Origin: Mauremys mutica
Taxonomy: Eukaryota > Chordata > Testudines > Geoemydidae
Assembly: GCF_020497125.1 (NCBI RefSeq)
Contig: NC_059072.1
Span: 278,486,045-278,550,044 of the forward strand
DNA length: 64,000 nucleotides
Direction: 5' to 3'
Below the pieces are notes generated by a model. That model did not search any database. It saw only the letters and a program-made list of their open reading frames with translations, and had not been told where the DNA came from. Below are positions 54,269 through 64,000 of the stretch, one piece after another (position 1 is the first letter of the stretch; every line of letters starts with the position of its first letter). A program made the translations under genes and the position numbers.

Positions 54269-54474
54269 TATCAGAGGGGTAGCCGTGTTAGTCTGGTTCT
54301 GTAGAAGCAGCAAAGAATCCTGTGGCACCTTATAGACTAACAGACGTTTTGCAGCATGAGCTTTCGTGGGTGAATACCCACTGCATCCGAAGAAGTGGGT
54401 ATTCACCCACGAAAGCTCATGCTGCAAAACGTCTGTTAGTCTATAAGGTGCCACAGGATTCTTTGCTGCTTCTA
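54269..54474. mobile_element. Penelope-like fold-back insertion with an 82-bp perfect palindrome
   Basis: Starts 'tatcagaggggtagccgtg' and is flanked by a perfect 13-bp duplication, CATAGCAATAAAG, at 54256-54268 and 54475-54487. 54301-54382 and 54394-54475 are perfect inverted repeats of 82 bp with an 11-bp spacer (the last base of the right arm is the first base of the duplication). It is the same subfamily as 7543-7767, at a different site with a different duplication, so they are independent insertions. Confidence 0.88.
54387..54424 (+). ncRNA. Hammerhead-like core, probably inactive
   Basis: CCGAAGA (U4 to C), extra A, perfect stem II GTGGGT-ATTC-ACCCAC, GAAA, GC-TCAT-GC, then TG. It has two changes unfavourable for cleavage. 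The left arm lacks the CUGANGA box because the spacer contains it only once. Confidence 0.5.
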
Positions 54475-54487
54475 CATAGCAATAAAG

Positions 54488-55680
54488 AATGTGAAAACAG
54501 ATATAATTGCCCAGCCAAAGACAAAATATCGCACAGTCAAGAAAGAAGAAGAAATAAGTTCATAAGGAGAGTCTGTGAAAGGAAGCAATGTTGGGCCTTG
54601 CTCAGTGATTCATTTTGTCACCTTTTGTGAAACATGAATCATTGCTAAGTGGCACATATTGGCAATTACAATACTACATGGAAAGAGTGTTTTGTTAAAA
54701 AAATGGGCCTGCTGCAATTAAGGAAATTCTTATTTATATAACTGTAAAATAGTCTTGTAACAACAAATAGCAATTTTCAATTTGTATACAGCCTCAAGAT
54801 GAACATTCTTTTGATTTGCTTGGATTCCCCTGATTCCATGACTGAGTGATGACTTGGCAGCAAGAAACAAGTGACTGCATTAGTCTTTGCAGAAGTTCAT
54901 TAAATCAGTGTTAAGGGAAATACCCACAAGTAATATAGCTGGTTTGAGTGAAAGAGTGAATCCAGTTATTTGAAAGTTTCTGGTCTTGATCAATCATCAA
55001 ATATTAGAAACATAAGGGTAAGAATAATAAAGATGTAATGAAGAGGCCTATGCAATACAGTTCTTTCATCACTCAGGTGAAAGGATATAGTTAATTTTTA
55101 TCTAATTTACTAGGAGTAGGGTATAATCTAAAAAGTAATTTTGGTTGAGTCTCCTGTCTTACAAGAGATGTGGAACAAAAGCTATTGCAATCAGAATCTG
55201 AAATATTTAATTGCAGGTCCCTGTATTCTAGATATTTAACCTCTGTCTTTTATTATTGTTCCTGAGAGATCTATTCACCTTGTAAGCTCTTCATTCATCC
55301 TTCACCAAAAAAGATATTCTCTGATTTCCTTTGTGAGTTACAGTGCAATGCACTGAGATGTGTGTGTGGTGTTTTTTTATTATTTTTTGAATGAGTTATG
55401 AAGTATCTTGCTTGAATGTAGTGAAAACAAAAAGCAACTACCACCTATCATTTCCCAGATATTTGAGATTATTCTTAAGGATCCATTCAGAAAAAGGTGT
55501 CTGTAACAGAATCTATTTTGATACTGTGGCATACTATGATTAAGAGCAAAATTATTTGTTAATAAAATTTTAATTTTCAATTAGGATAAAGGGGGAAAAA
55601 CCCTTAGATTATCTTTATTAGTAACTCTTTGTAATCCAGTAGTGCATACAGAAACACACAGTCCCTATGCCTATTATGTT
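54488..55680. other. Unannotated AT-rich stretch
   Basis: No gene or named repeat was seen. Confidence 0.45.
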
Positions 55681-55684
55681 ACCA

Positions 55685-55815
55685 TCTATAACCCTGATCC
55701 TGCAAACATTTATGCATGTTTTTAACTTTGTACGTGTACATGGACCCACTGAGTGAACAGGGCAACTCATGAGTTTACAGCTAATCATGTGTTTAAGGCT
55801 TGTTTAGGGCATGTA
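55685..55815. repeat. 'ATTTATGCATGTTTTTAAC' MITE-like repeat, copy 1
   Basis: 'aaccctgatcctgcaaacatttatgcatgtttttaactttgta' then 'ggacccactgagtgaacaggg' and 'aatcatgtgtttaaggctt' is the left half and centre of the same palindromic class as 52405. Confidence 0.65.
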
Positions 55816-55989
55816 TCATTACGTTATATCAAAAAGAACCATTGTCAGTATACAGTATATAAGTGAGTATACAAATGTGTGACAGTTTAACTCTAGCAGA
55901 GTCTACTGGGATTGTATGGATATCAGGCCATTTAAGGGCCTGAGCCGACATCCACTGATGGCAATGGATCATGCCTTCAGGCCTCAGCA

Positions 55990-56080
55990 GTCCACAGGCC
56001 CACTGATTGAGTAATGACAGGATGCATTCAGGCTGCAGTTCAGCAAAGGATTTAAGCACATACTTAAATCCATCCCATTA
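55990..56080. repeat. Related MITE-like repeat, copy 2
   Basis: 'gctgcagttcagcaaaggatttaagcacatacttaaatcc' is the right-end type of the same class, about 200 bp from copy 1. The two may be halves of one interrupted element. Confidence 0.6.
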
Positions 56081-56084
56081 AGTA

Positions 56085-56925
56085 TTTAAAAAACCTGATT
56101 AAAGATCATAACTAATATAGAAAAGTATAATTTGAACTGTATTTTAACTCATCCAGATATTGTATGCATGCACTCATATTACCAAGTGATCCAATTCTCT
56201 GTGTAAGTAACCTTTCCTCATCATTACTGACCACTCCCCAAGTCTTTGCATCATTTGAAAACTTTACCAGAAATGATTGTACATTCCTTCCAGATCATTG
56301 ATAAAAATATTGAATAACATTAATAAACAAATCTTTGGAGGACCCTACTAGAGCCATCCCCACTAGATTACAATTTTCTATTAATAATTATGTTTTGAGA
56401 TCTATCAGTTAACCAGTTTTTAATCCATTTAATATGTGTTATATTGATCATATGACTGGTTTGGAGGGCACCACTTGCAAGTGCCTGGCCAGCATGACCT
56501 CAGGATTGGTAATCAGGAAGGATTAACCTCATTTTATTGAGCAACAAATAAAAAAACAGGATGGAAAGATATTCCTACCCAAACACTATCTTAGGGAACA
56601 CAGCAATCCCACTGGAAATAAAGTATGAGAGAATAATCTTCCTCACTTAGAGATAACGATATATTCTTAATGACTGCTAGACTGAAGTTGGCAATGCTTT
56701 CTTCTTTTTAAGAATGCATACATTAAATAGATATTTAGAAACAGAGTATCATAAAATGAGATTAGAACTATAAAATTTAATAAAAAATTAAATCTATTCT
56801 TCTGCAAGAAAACTATAGTACTCATGAAGTACAGCGTTATGTTTAGTAAGTATTTCTCCTGAATTATAATATTACTACTCAGAGACTATTTCAGATGACC
56901 TCATCATTTTCTGGAATCCTGGCAA
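56085..56925. other. Unannotated
   Basis: No recognisable gene or transposon. Confidence 0.45.
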
Positions 56926-57214
56926 AACACATATAGTTGTTCATAATTTCACTGTTCACATCACTTTGGAATTGCTGTAACCACAATCAAGTGTTTCTGT
57001 AAACCCATTCTAGTGAAATATTATTCTGTATTCTATAGCTCTATAGTCCTGCAGGATTGCACTTTGCCAAGAGAAGTAGAAAGGTAATTACCTAATTAAG
57101 TGACCCCTAGTCCAATCTTGTTTGAGGCCAGTTGGTGTTTTCATAAATTTATTAATAATATCATAACAGAAGGATAAAATGTTGTGGGAGACTCATTCTA
57201 TCTCCATCATTTAC

Positions 57215-57998
57215 TGTGGTGGGGCAGCTGCCCCACCCCCATGTGAGAGGGGGATAGAGTAGGCCAGAGAGTCTGTACAGGCCAGCAGCCAATCAAGAAA
57301 GGGTTTACTGAGAGCCAGTCAGGGCCGAGACTGGCCCTATATAAAGGCTGCCCAGAAGAGCAGCAGGCAGTCTCTCCCAGACCTTCAGAGTGCAAGGTCT
57401 GTCTCCAGAGCAGGAGACCAGCACCTGGGACAGCGCAGTGGTGGCCAGGCTCCGGGGAGTAGAAGGGAACTCCAGCCACTACCTGCCAAGATGCAGGCCC
57501 TGAGGGAAGGGCCTAGCTGGTGCAAAGGTGCCAAAGGGGAAGTGGCCCAGGGACAGATGGACAAGGGGAGAGAAGGAGGGCAGGGAGGCTGCCACTAAAA
57601 GGGCCCCTGGGTTGGGATCCAGAGTAGTGGGCGAGCCTGGGTCCCCCGCTTCCCCCTTGTACTGCACCTGGCCATTCAGTAGGGTGGTGGAAACAAATTG
57701 CAACTGGCCCTTGAGACAAGGGGCTAGACTTTGGAGGTTGTGGTTGGCCACTGAGGCCAGTGCAACGACTGTTGCTAATTCCCCCCCAGAAGGGGGTGAG
57801 GAGGGGCTAGGGGGCACTGCCGGAGGGCAGTGGCCTGAAGAGGATGCTGCCAAGCAGGGAGCAACGTGAGTCCAGACACCAGCAAGGAACAGACAGTGGA
57901 TGGGACACCACTGGCAGATGACGCTCTGCCAAGGACTGAGCTAATTCCTGGAGCGACCAGTGGGAGATGCCACCGTGGTGAGTCCCAATCCTGTCACA
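57215..57998 (+). mobile_element. Solo LTR of an LTR retrotransposon, 784 bp
   Basis: Begins TGTGGTGGGGCAGC and ends AATCCTGTCACA, flanked by a perfect 5-bp duplication, TTTAC, at 57210-57214 and 57999-58003. A TATA box, TATATAAA, sits at 57338-57345 with a GC-rich leader after it, so the transcription strand is plus. No internal region or second LTR is nearby, which marks it as a solo LTR left by recombination. The frames at 57528-57869 (113 codons) and on the opposite strand are by-products of GC-rich sequence. The family (Ty3/gypsy or ERV) cannot be decided from the LTR alone. Confidence 0.9.
57338..57345 (+). promoter_or_regulatory. TATA box of the solo LTR
   Basis: TATATAAA followed about 30 bp later by a pyrimidine-rich 'gtctctccc' region, as in an LTR promoter. 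It would mark the U3/R boundary. Confidence 0.6.
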
Positions 57999-58239
57999 TT
58001 TACCTTTTCAAGAAACATCAAAGGGATAAAAAGCTCATTGCAAATGCACTCAAAATACCAGTTGAAGCTGGCATTGTTATTGATATAAGTATTATAGGAG
58101 TTTCTTATCCATGATTTTTTTTTCTGTAATCACTACTATATATCACTCAAATGTGGGTAATTGCAACTATGTTGCATGTTATAGAGGCATTATCAACATA
58201 GGCAATTGTGGCAGCTCAGTAATTTCTAGAGACCTGTCA

Positions 58240-59345
58240 GAACACAACACTGTTCACATTTGCACTGTTCACACCACATTAGAATGGCTGTGACCGCAAT
58301 CAAGTGTATCTGGAAACATAGTCTGATGCAACACTCCTCCATTGTCTAAAGCTCTATTGTCCTGCAGATTGCATTGTATCATGAAAAGTGGAAACTTTAT
58401 AACTTAATTTATCATTTCTCCCAATACCTCTTGACACCAATAGTTCCCAAGTTGACTTGCAGCAACAAAAGAACAAGAGTGTAGGTGTATTTTACTAATT
58501 GCACAAATAAAAAAAAGATGTTTAAAATGCAGTAAACAGCATTTCTAAGAACCCAGAAATAACACACGGTACAGTAAATGTTACTGAAAACCAACCATGT
58601 TCAATAATTAGACTTTGCTACTAAGTGGGTAGACTTTACTAAAATTTAGTTGCTGCTCCACCTGCTCACCCCCCATTATCACCACTTGCAACCATTTGTA
58701 CATGTGGTAGATAAATCTCTTGAAAAGTGCTACAGTCACATTAGTTCCATAGCTTTAATTAATTCCTCTGTATGGGTCATAGCCTCTGTCCTAAGGTTGT
58801 GCATTGAATTATGCCAATTCATCTCATTGGTATTTGGCTTTGGCAATCTGAAAAGAGATAATGCAAATAGATAGTTGCTGAATCCAGGAAAATGTCCACA
58901 GCTTTCTGTCTGCAAGAGATTCATTCTCTGAAGTCTGCCCCTCCTCTCTCTCATCTTTTACCAAAGAAGATGACAAACTTCCCTTCCCACCACGTCAGTC
59001 CAAGTCCCTATTATTGTTATGAGAAGAAGTAAATTGACTCACTTCTATTATAACAAATGCAGATACAACAGAATGTCTCGGATGTTACCTACAAATAAAA
59101 AGCAAAAAATAAATAACTAAGTAAATACAGTGTTACTATCCTAGAATATAGTAGAAGTGCATTACAGATCAAAGTGTTAAATAGTTCCTAGTTCAATCTT
59201 ATGCAAGGCCTGCAAGTGCTATCATAATTTTGTTAATAATGTCACAACAGAGGGATAAAAATCAGTAAGAAACTCATTCTCTCTCCACCATTTACATTGT
59301 CCAGAAACTATTCTTAAACATCAAGGAGATACAAAAGAGCATTTT
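58240..59345. repeat. Diverged direct duplication, copy 2 (empty LTR site)
   Basis: 'cactgttcacaccacattag', 'gaccgcaatcaagtgtatct', 'ctctattgtcctgcagattg' at 58250-58370, then 'ctagttcaatcttatgcaag' at 59190, 'aacagagggataaaaatcag' at 59246, and 'catcaaggagatacaaaag' at 59319. At the point matching the LTR insertion this copy simply reads 'ccaccatttacattg' with a single TTTAC. The stretch 58405-59165 has no counterpart in copy 1 and may be another insertion or unique sequence. Confidence 0.72.
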
Positions 59346-59621
59346 AGTTACATGTTGTTTGACCTTTAAAAGCCAATAGTATATTTTATAACCATATGAA
59401 AAAGTACAATAACAAAATAATTATTTCCTTAAAACATACACAATATTTCAGAGCTGTAATACTATGTGTATGGAAGTAATTAGAGTATTTTTTAATATCA
59501 ATTTTATTTTAGACTCCCGGGCTTGTTTTCTTTTTATTTATTACTTTATTATTATTTTTTTAAATAATGCTTTCCACTTTGTAGGCCTATTTGTGATATT
59601 TATCAAGGTTTTTATGTTTTT

Positions 59622-60897
59622 TGTGACAGAGGGGGAATATGTCTATATCAAATTCTGAGCTCCATCTTGGTTTGTGAACTCCATTTTTTTGTTTTTGTGT
59701 CTTCCATTTTGTCTAATAACTGCCAGATTATGTTCTAGTGTTGTAAAACAAGCCTGCATTGACAAGGCCAGTCGATTCCAGACATTGTCCTGCTCAGAAG
59801 ATGTGTGAGACACCTTGGAAAAGATTTTTAATGAGAGAGCTACCAAGAGCCATGAATTCTGATTGTCTCTCAACTTCCAGACCATCCACTAGAAGAATTA
59901 ACTATCTACACAAAGCATGGCTGGCAGAAGGGACTAGAGTTCCTCAACCTGGGTACATGACCAAATGAGTTAGAACAGGAGTCAGCAACCTCTGGCACGC
60001 AGCTCGCCAGGGTAAGCACCCTGGCAGGCTGGGCCAGTTTGTTTACCTGCCGCGTCGGCAGGTTTGGCCGATCGCAGCTCCCACTGGCCGCAGTTCGCCG
60101 TCCCAGGCCAATGGGGATGGTGGGAAATGGTGCGGGCGAGGGATGTGCTGGCCACGGCTTCCCGCCATCCCCATTGGCCTGGGATGGCAAACCGCGGCCA
60201 GTGGGAGCCGCGATCAGCCAAACCTGCCGACGCAGCAGGTAAACAAACTGGCCCGGCCCACCAGGGTGCTTACCCTGGCGAGCCGTGTGCCAGAGGTTGC
60301 CGACCCCTGAGTTAGAAGCTATATTTAAAAGGGGGGATGTTCTCTGTTAAAATGTTGAGGGCAGGGAAGGCATCCACTGCCATATACCAGAAGAAAGAGA
60401 AAAGGCAGGAGGGGTCTGCCTTACCTGAAACACTGATGGGACATCAGATACACAGAAGGGATCAGATTCAGGGGGAGTTATGTTACGATTGTTTTTTGTT
60501 TTTTCAAAGATTTGTAACTCTAGCACTTTCAAAAGTAAAATTGACTGTAGTTAAGAAATTCCTTTGCTGTGCTTGCTTGCCACATATTTCCTGAAGGTCA
60601 GAGAGCTCATGGGGAGGTGGAGCTCTGAGGCAGCCTGTACAAGCAACTGTAAGCCCAGGAGAACTGAGGCAGTTGTTCCAGGACAAGATGGCTGGTCTGC
60701 AGAGCTCCATGTCTCAAGGAATGGGTACAGATATGACATCTGCATGTGGGTCTGTACCTCAGAGACCCCTAACTCAGAGCAATGACCCAGTTTGACCTAG
60801 TCCTGGTTGGTTTAGGAGCACGTGGGATCCAGCAGTCGAGTCCATTCACAACAGATTGGTGTCCACCCAGAGAAGAGGACTGAGCTAGGTTGTGACA
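59622..60897 (+). mobile_element. Possible LTR or LTR-like element, split by an hAT MITE
   Basis: Starts TGTGACAGAGGGGG. Near its start it has repeated 'actccatttt' / 'cttccattttgtct' blocks typical of the U3 of some retroviral LTRs, then a TATA-like 'tatatttaaaagg' near 60320 and AGTAAA near 60534, and ends TTGTGACA. No target duplication was found and the ends are uncertain, so this is a tentative call. If real, removing the 334-bp MITE and its extra 8-bp duplication leaves about 0.93 kb. Confidence 0.35.
59976..60309. mobile_element. Full palindromic hAT MITE (CAGGGGTCGGCAACC family), 334 bp
   Basis: The terminal repeats CAGGAGTCAGCAACCTCTGG and (inward from the right) CAGGGGTCGGCAACCTCTGG are flanked by a perfect 8-bp duplication, AGTTAGAA, at 59968-59975 and 60310-60317. 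The inverted symmetry extends almost through the whole element ('ggccagtttgtttacctgcc' mirrored by 'ggtaaacaaactggcccgg'; 'cccactggccgcagttcgcc' mirrored by 'ggcaaaccgcggccagtggg'). It is GC-rich and non-coding. It is the most complete of the three copies in the window. Confidence 0.95.
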
Positions 60898-60899
60898 GA

Positions 60900-61235
60900 C
60901 ATCACAGAATGGGTTAATTTACAAAATTATCTGAACACAGCGTATATGGTGATTCACTTTTGATGTAGCATGACATGAGACATCATGGTGGAGTGTGGGT
61001 GTATAAGAAAGAAAAGCTTTTCTTGGCATGGAGCTAGAACTTCAGAGTTTTACAACTTTAAATGTTATTTAAATCTAATTTGTATAATGATATAAGGACA
61101 CAAGGAAAAATGAACTAAATTAAAAAAAACAAATTGGCTTCCTAGCAGAGAGGGATTTTCAGTCACATCTGATCATATTTATGGCCAGAGAGAAAAATAC
61201 TTTAAAATATTAGAAAAGAAATATACGGGTCAAAT
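60900..61235. other. Unannotated
   Basis: No recognisable feature. Confidence 0.45.
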
Positions 61236-61360
61236 TCAGACATGATATGAGGGTGTGTGGGGAGAGGAGCGGGGGGAGTGGAAAGGAACTGTAAGTTGTA
61301 CAGACAATGAGTGGAGGTCTAGAGGTGAAATCCATTGACTTCAAAGGAACCAGGATGTAA
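61236..61360. repeat. 'CCATTGACTTCAAAGG' repeat fragment
   Basis: 'caaattcagacatgatatg' and 'gtgaaatccattgacttcaaaggaaccaggatgtaatta' resemble the palindromic 'ggccaaattcatccc...attgacttcaatgg' repeat class. Confidence 0.4.
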
Positions 61361-64000
61361 TTATGCTGCTGTAACACACGCATTTGGAAACTCAGGAGAA
61401 GATTTAATTCTACCAACCTAGATGCTCTTCTGAATTTGGTCCAAGTAATTCACAAACCTTCCCAGCTGCTTTTAAAGATGCTTACATTGCATTAAGTGCC
61501 TCTGAAATATATGCAGTCTTCTTAAAGTGTCAAAAGGTAGGTCACTGAAGGTAAGTCTGCTGCCCTCTGGTCACCAAGGTCACCAAAGAATAAAATGATG
61601 CACACAGAAGGGAGTTTACCTAAACCTCACCTAAATGCTATACTCTGGTCCCTCTGGTTGGCAATCAAAAGTTGTGGCCTCACATGGTTATTGTGTGTGG
61701 TGTTCTTTCCTGTGGAGCAAAAAACAAACTTTGTTCCTGTTCCCTTCAACTGATAATGGCCTTGATTGTGAGGTGGATAGGTGAAGATACAAGTGCTCTT
61801 AAAGTAGTTCATTTATATTGCTCCTATGCAGTCAGTGCATAGAGACTAGTACCAGAAATTGACACTGTCTTATGATCTCCACAAGCTGCAAATTCATATT
61901 AGCAGAGTACATGCAGGCATAAAAAAGTGTCATGAGTCAAATACATTATTTCAATATTGACCCCAGCTTTTGCAGAAATTACTGTACAGTTTGTATTAGC
62001 CAAACAATAACTTTAATTTAAAAATGGTAATTATATGTGAATGAGCTACAATGCCCAGGTTCTCTACTAATAATCATATTAACTCATGTTGCAGATATAA
62101 GGAGGCATTAAATGAAGGAAGAAAAAGTGATGTCAGTCTCCAAAAAATCACCTCGGCATATCCATGTTCCTGTCATTCTCATTTATTCTCCATATCTTTT
62201 CATGCTTCTCTCCTAAAAATAAAGTTATATTGTAGGTCATATGGATTTTCTGAAGCTTATCTACTCTGATGTTAATCTGGTGGCTATCTCCTAGGCAGAT
62301 GTTTGGTACAAACTTTATGTAAATAAGACATCTGAATTATATTTGGGAAATCCTCCTGTGATAATCCTCATTTCATTGTGCTTGATTTGGTTTATACTTA
62401 GACAAATTTATGTCCTGAATCAGCCCTCCATAACTGTGGCTTGTCTCTGCATCAAGGACTACCACTGAGTCCATCTAGCCAATAGATTAGCTCCAGACTA
62501 CGTTCATTCCCTGGTATTGTTTCAGCAACTATTAAATTGCAAAGCAATTATCACACTACTATTATGGATTTAAAGACCACTTTTTTTTAAGGTTTCCTCA
62601 TCTTTCTTTCTAACTTTAAACCCATTCCTAAATCCCTGTGTAAGAGCATCCAAACTGAATGGAAAGGATTCCTTTCAGAGTGCCTCAGTGCCAATTCTTG
62701 ATCAGTTGTGTGTGTGCATGGGGGGAACTGTTAAGTGATTTGAACTTCAAAATCCTTCTCCTGGGGCTGCATATGTTTTCTCAATAGGACTCTGCACCAT
62801 GGAGGGCGAGACCTGAAACAGGAAAGTAACCCAGGGCTCCCACATGCTAGCATAGAGCACAACTCCACATCACAGATTAATTTTGTATAGGGCAGCCTTA
62901 GTTTCATAGATTGCTTTGTTTTTCCACTCACTTCTCTATACTTGGCAGACTTTGTGAGAGCCTTCCTTCCACCACTGTCTTCACACACACATACCACAGC
63001 CTGCTATTGCTTCATTAACTTACATTACAGTTGTTATCCAGCGGGGTACATTGGAGGGTATCTTTCTGAGAAAAGTCACCATCTGTGTTATGATTTGGCT
63101 CGCTCCTCCTTTCCCATCCATCATATTTTGGTCTATATTTAGTGTTGTCTTTTTGCCTTCCCCTTCTGACTCCAAATTATTTTTCACACTTTGTGAAACT
63201 GCATACAACACAGTGAGTTAGGTTTGGTTGACCCAGGTTTACATTGTGCTAGTTTTGCATGCTGTTTCTGGTTTGTATGACCACCACATTCATTTTCACT
63301 GGGAAAACAAAATCAGAATTGTCCGAGAGATTTTTGGAGGTTTTGTAGGTAGAACATATTTTCTCCAATGAACACATTAAAAAAACTTTTAAAAGGTTTT
63401 ATATTAATGAATGCTCTGCTATGTTGAAATTTCAACTTGAATTTTGGTGATAATTATTTTATCAAATAAATAGAAAGCCAAGGAAGTTCTCAGTTATATG
63501 TGCAGTTTGTAGCATTGCCTTGTAAATAGCTAAATGCCACTTTTGATCTTAAGATTTGAATATTATATAACACACTTGCAGTATAGGAGAAAATAATTAG
63601 AGTTGTCTAGATGTTTCAAAAGACATGTCCTATTTCTGCATACACAGAAATCCCTTAATGGAAAACAGAGTAAAATGCATAATAAAGCTCTGATGAGCAA
63701 TGTTTTAGATATTGACTTTAAGTGTGGAGAACTTGGGTGGGAGATTGGAGGAGCTGCGATGCTGAGTTGGGTGTTAGCCATTAGTGTAGGAAAAAGGAAT
63801 ACCATTCTGTGATACAACAGTGAGTGCCAACAGTGATTGCAATTTTTGTGGTCATTGGCTAAAAATCTGAGCACATTTTCTGAAAGGTGAAACTACAGAG
63901 CAAAATGATTTTCTACATTATTAAATGCATCTAATTTGAACAAGACAAATACAGTTTCTGAAATTTCCTAGGAAAGTCCCATTCAGTGGGACTTACAGAA
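61361..64000. other. Unannotated AT-rich stretch
   Basis: No coding exon, RNA gene or named transposon. Short frames (for example 63563-63874 on the minus strand) have no domain motifs. Confidence 0.45.

Larger units (their letters stand above)
56930..58100. repeat. Diverged direct duplication, copy 1 (holds the solo LTR)
   Basis: 'cactgttcacatcactttgg', 'gaccacaatcaagtgt'-like and 'ctctatagtcctgcagga' blocks at 56955-57065, 'ctagtccaatcttgtttgag' at 57107, and 'aacagaaggataaaatgttg' at 57165 recur in the same order in copy 2. After the LTR, 'aagaaacatcaaagggataaaaagctcatt' continues the alignment. Confidence 0.75.

Noticed and set aside
54215..54630. Two frames, one on each strand, whose predicted proteins begin identically
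   Set aside because: The identity is an artefact of the perfect palindrome in the Penelope insertion. The same DNA is read from both arms.
57479..57869. Frames of 113 and 124 codons
   Set aside because: They are inside the solo LTR and lack any gag/pol motif. GC-rich LTR sequence explains them.
1..64000. CRISPR array, operon or other prokaryotic system
   Set aside because: All multi-copy sequence is eukaryotic transposon, SINE or microsatellite. There are no regularly spaced direct repeats with unique spacers.

Overview
The window reads as intergenic or deep intronic DNA from a sauropsid, most likely a turtle. The call rests on repeat families that I know mainly from turtle genomes: the tRNA-derived Pol III/SINE with a CR1-type tail, CR1 and L2 LINE ends, Penelope-like fold-back insertions with the 'gtagccgtgttagtctgg' end, a Myb/SANT-containing Harbinger, palindromic hAT and Harbinger MITEs, and a Gmr1-like Ty3/gypsy relic. 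The base composition is AT-rich with GC-rich islands that are all transposons. I found no convincing host protein-coding exon, rRNA, functional tRNA or CRISPR array. Nearly all open frames are short chance frames or shadows of transposon sequence.

Layout. 1-6.5 kb: an hAT-like non-autonomous element with one half inverted, MIR and tRNA-SINE debris, a GC-rich repeat, a decayed hAT transposase on the minus strand (4.7-5.9 kb), and an hAT MITE with a perfect 8-bp target duplication. 7.5-21 kb: an 89-bp perfect palindrome made by a Penelope-like insertion, LINE endonuclease debris, a 1.1-kb Penelope-like element with inverted terminal arms and a GIY-YIG remnant, a CR1 3' region split by an hAT MITE, and an L2 3' region. 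26.3-31.1 kb: a 4.86-kb Harbinger element with both ends and a 3-bp target duplication. It carries a broken two-exon Myb/SANT gene on the plus strand, a convergent internally deleted DDE transposase on the minus strand, and an antisense open frame inside the Myb intron. 35-46 kb: another Penelope fold-back with two hammerhead-like motifs, LINE debris, a Pol III/SINE and several MITEs. 47.5-51.3 kb: a minus-strand Gmr1-like retrotransposon relic in the order gag, zinc knuckle, protease, integrase, reverse transcriptase, RNase H. The integrase lies upstream of the RT, and gag carries a SCAN-like capsid segment. It is interrupted by a Penelope fold-back and an hAT-like MITE. 54-60.9 kb: a second perfect Penelope palindrome, a diverged direct duplication in which only one copy holds a solo LTR, and an LTR-like element split by a full palindromic hAT MITE. 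61-64 kb holds nothing I can name.

The most interesting threads are: (1) the Penelope-like insertions, all folded back on themselves, flanked by 13-17 bp duplications and carrying hammerhead-ribozyme-like cores; (2) the Gmr1-like relic, whose gag is of the type that gave rise to the SCAN domain; (3) the Harbinger element with its antisense intronic frame; and (4) the solo LTR with a paralogous empty site about 2 kb away. Family names come from sequence memory and motif reading, since no database search was possible.
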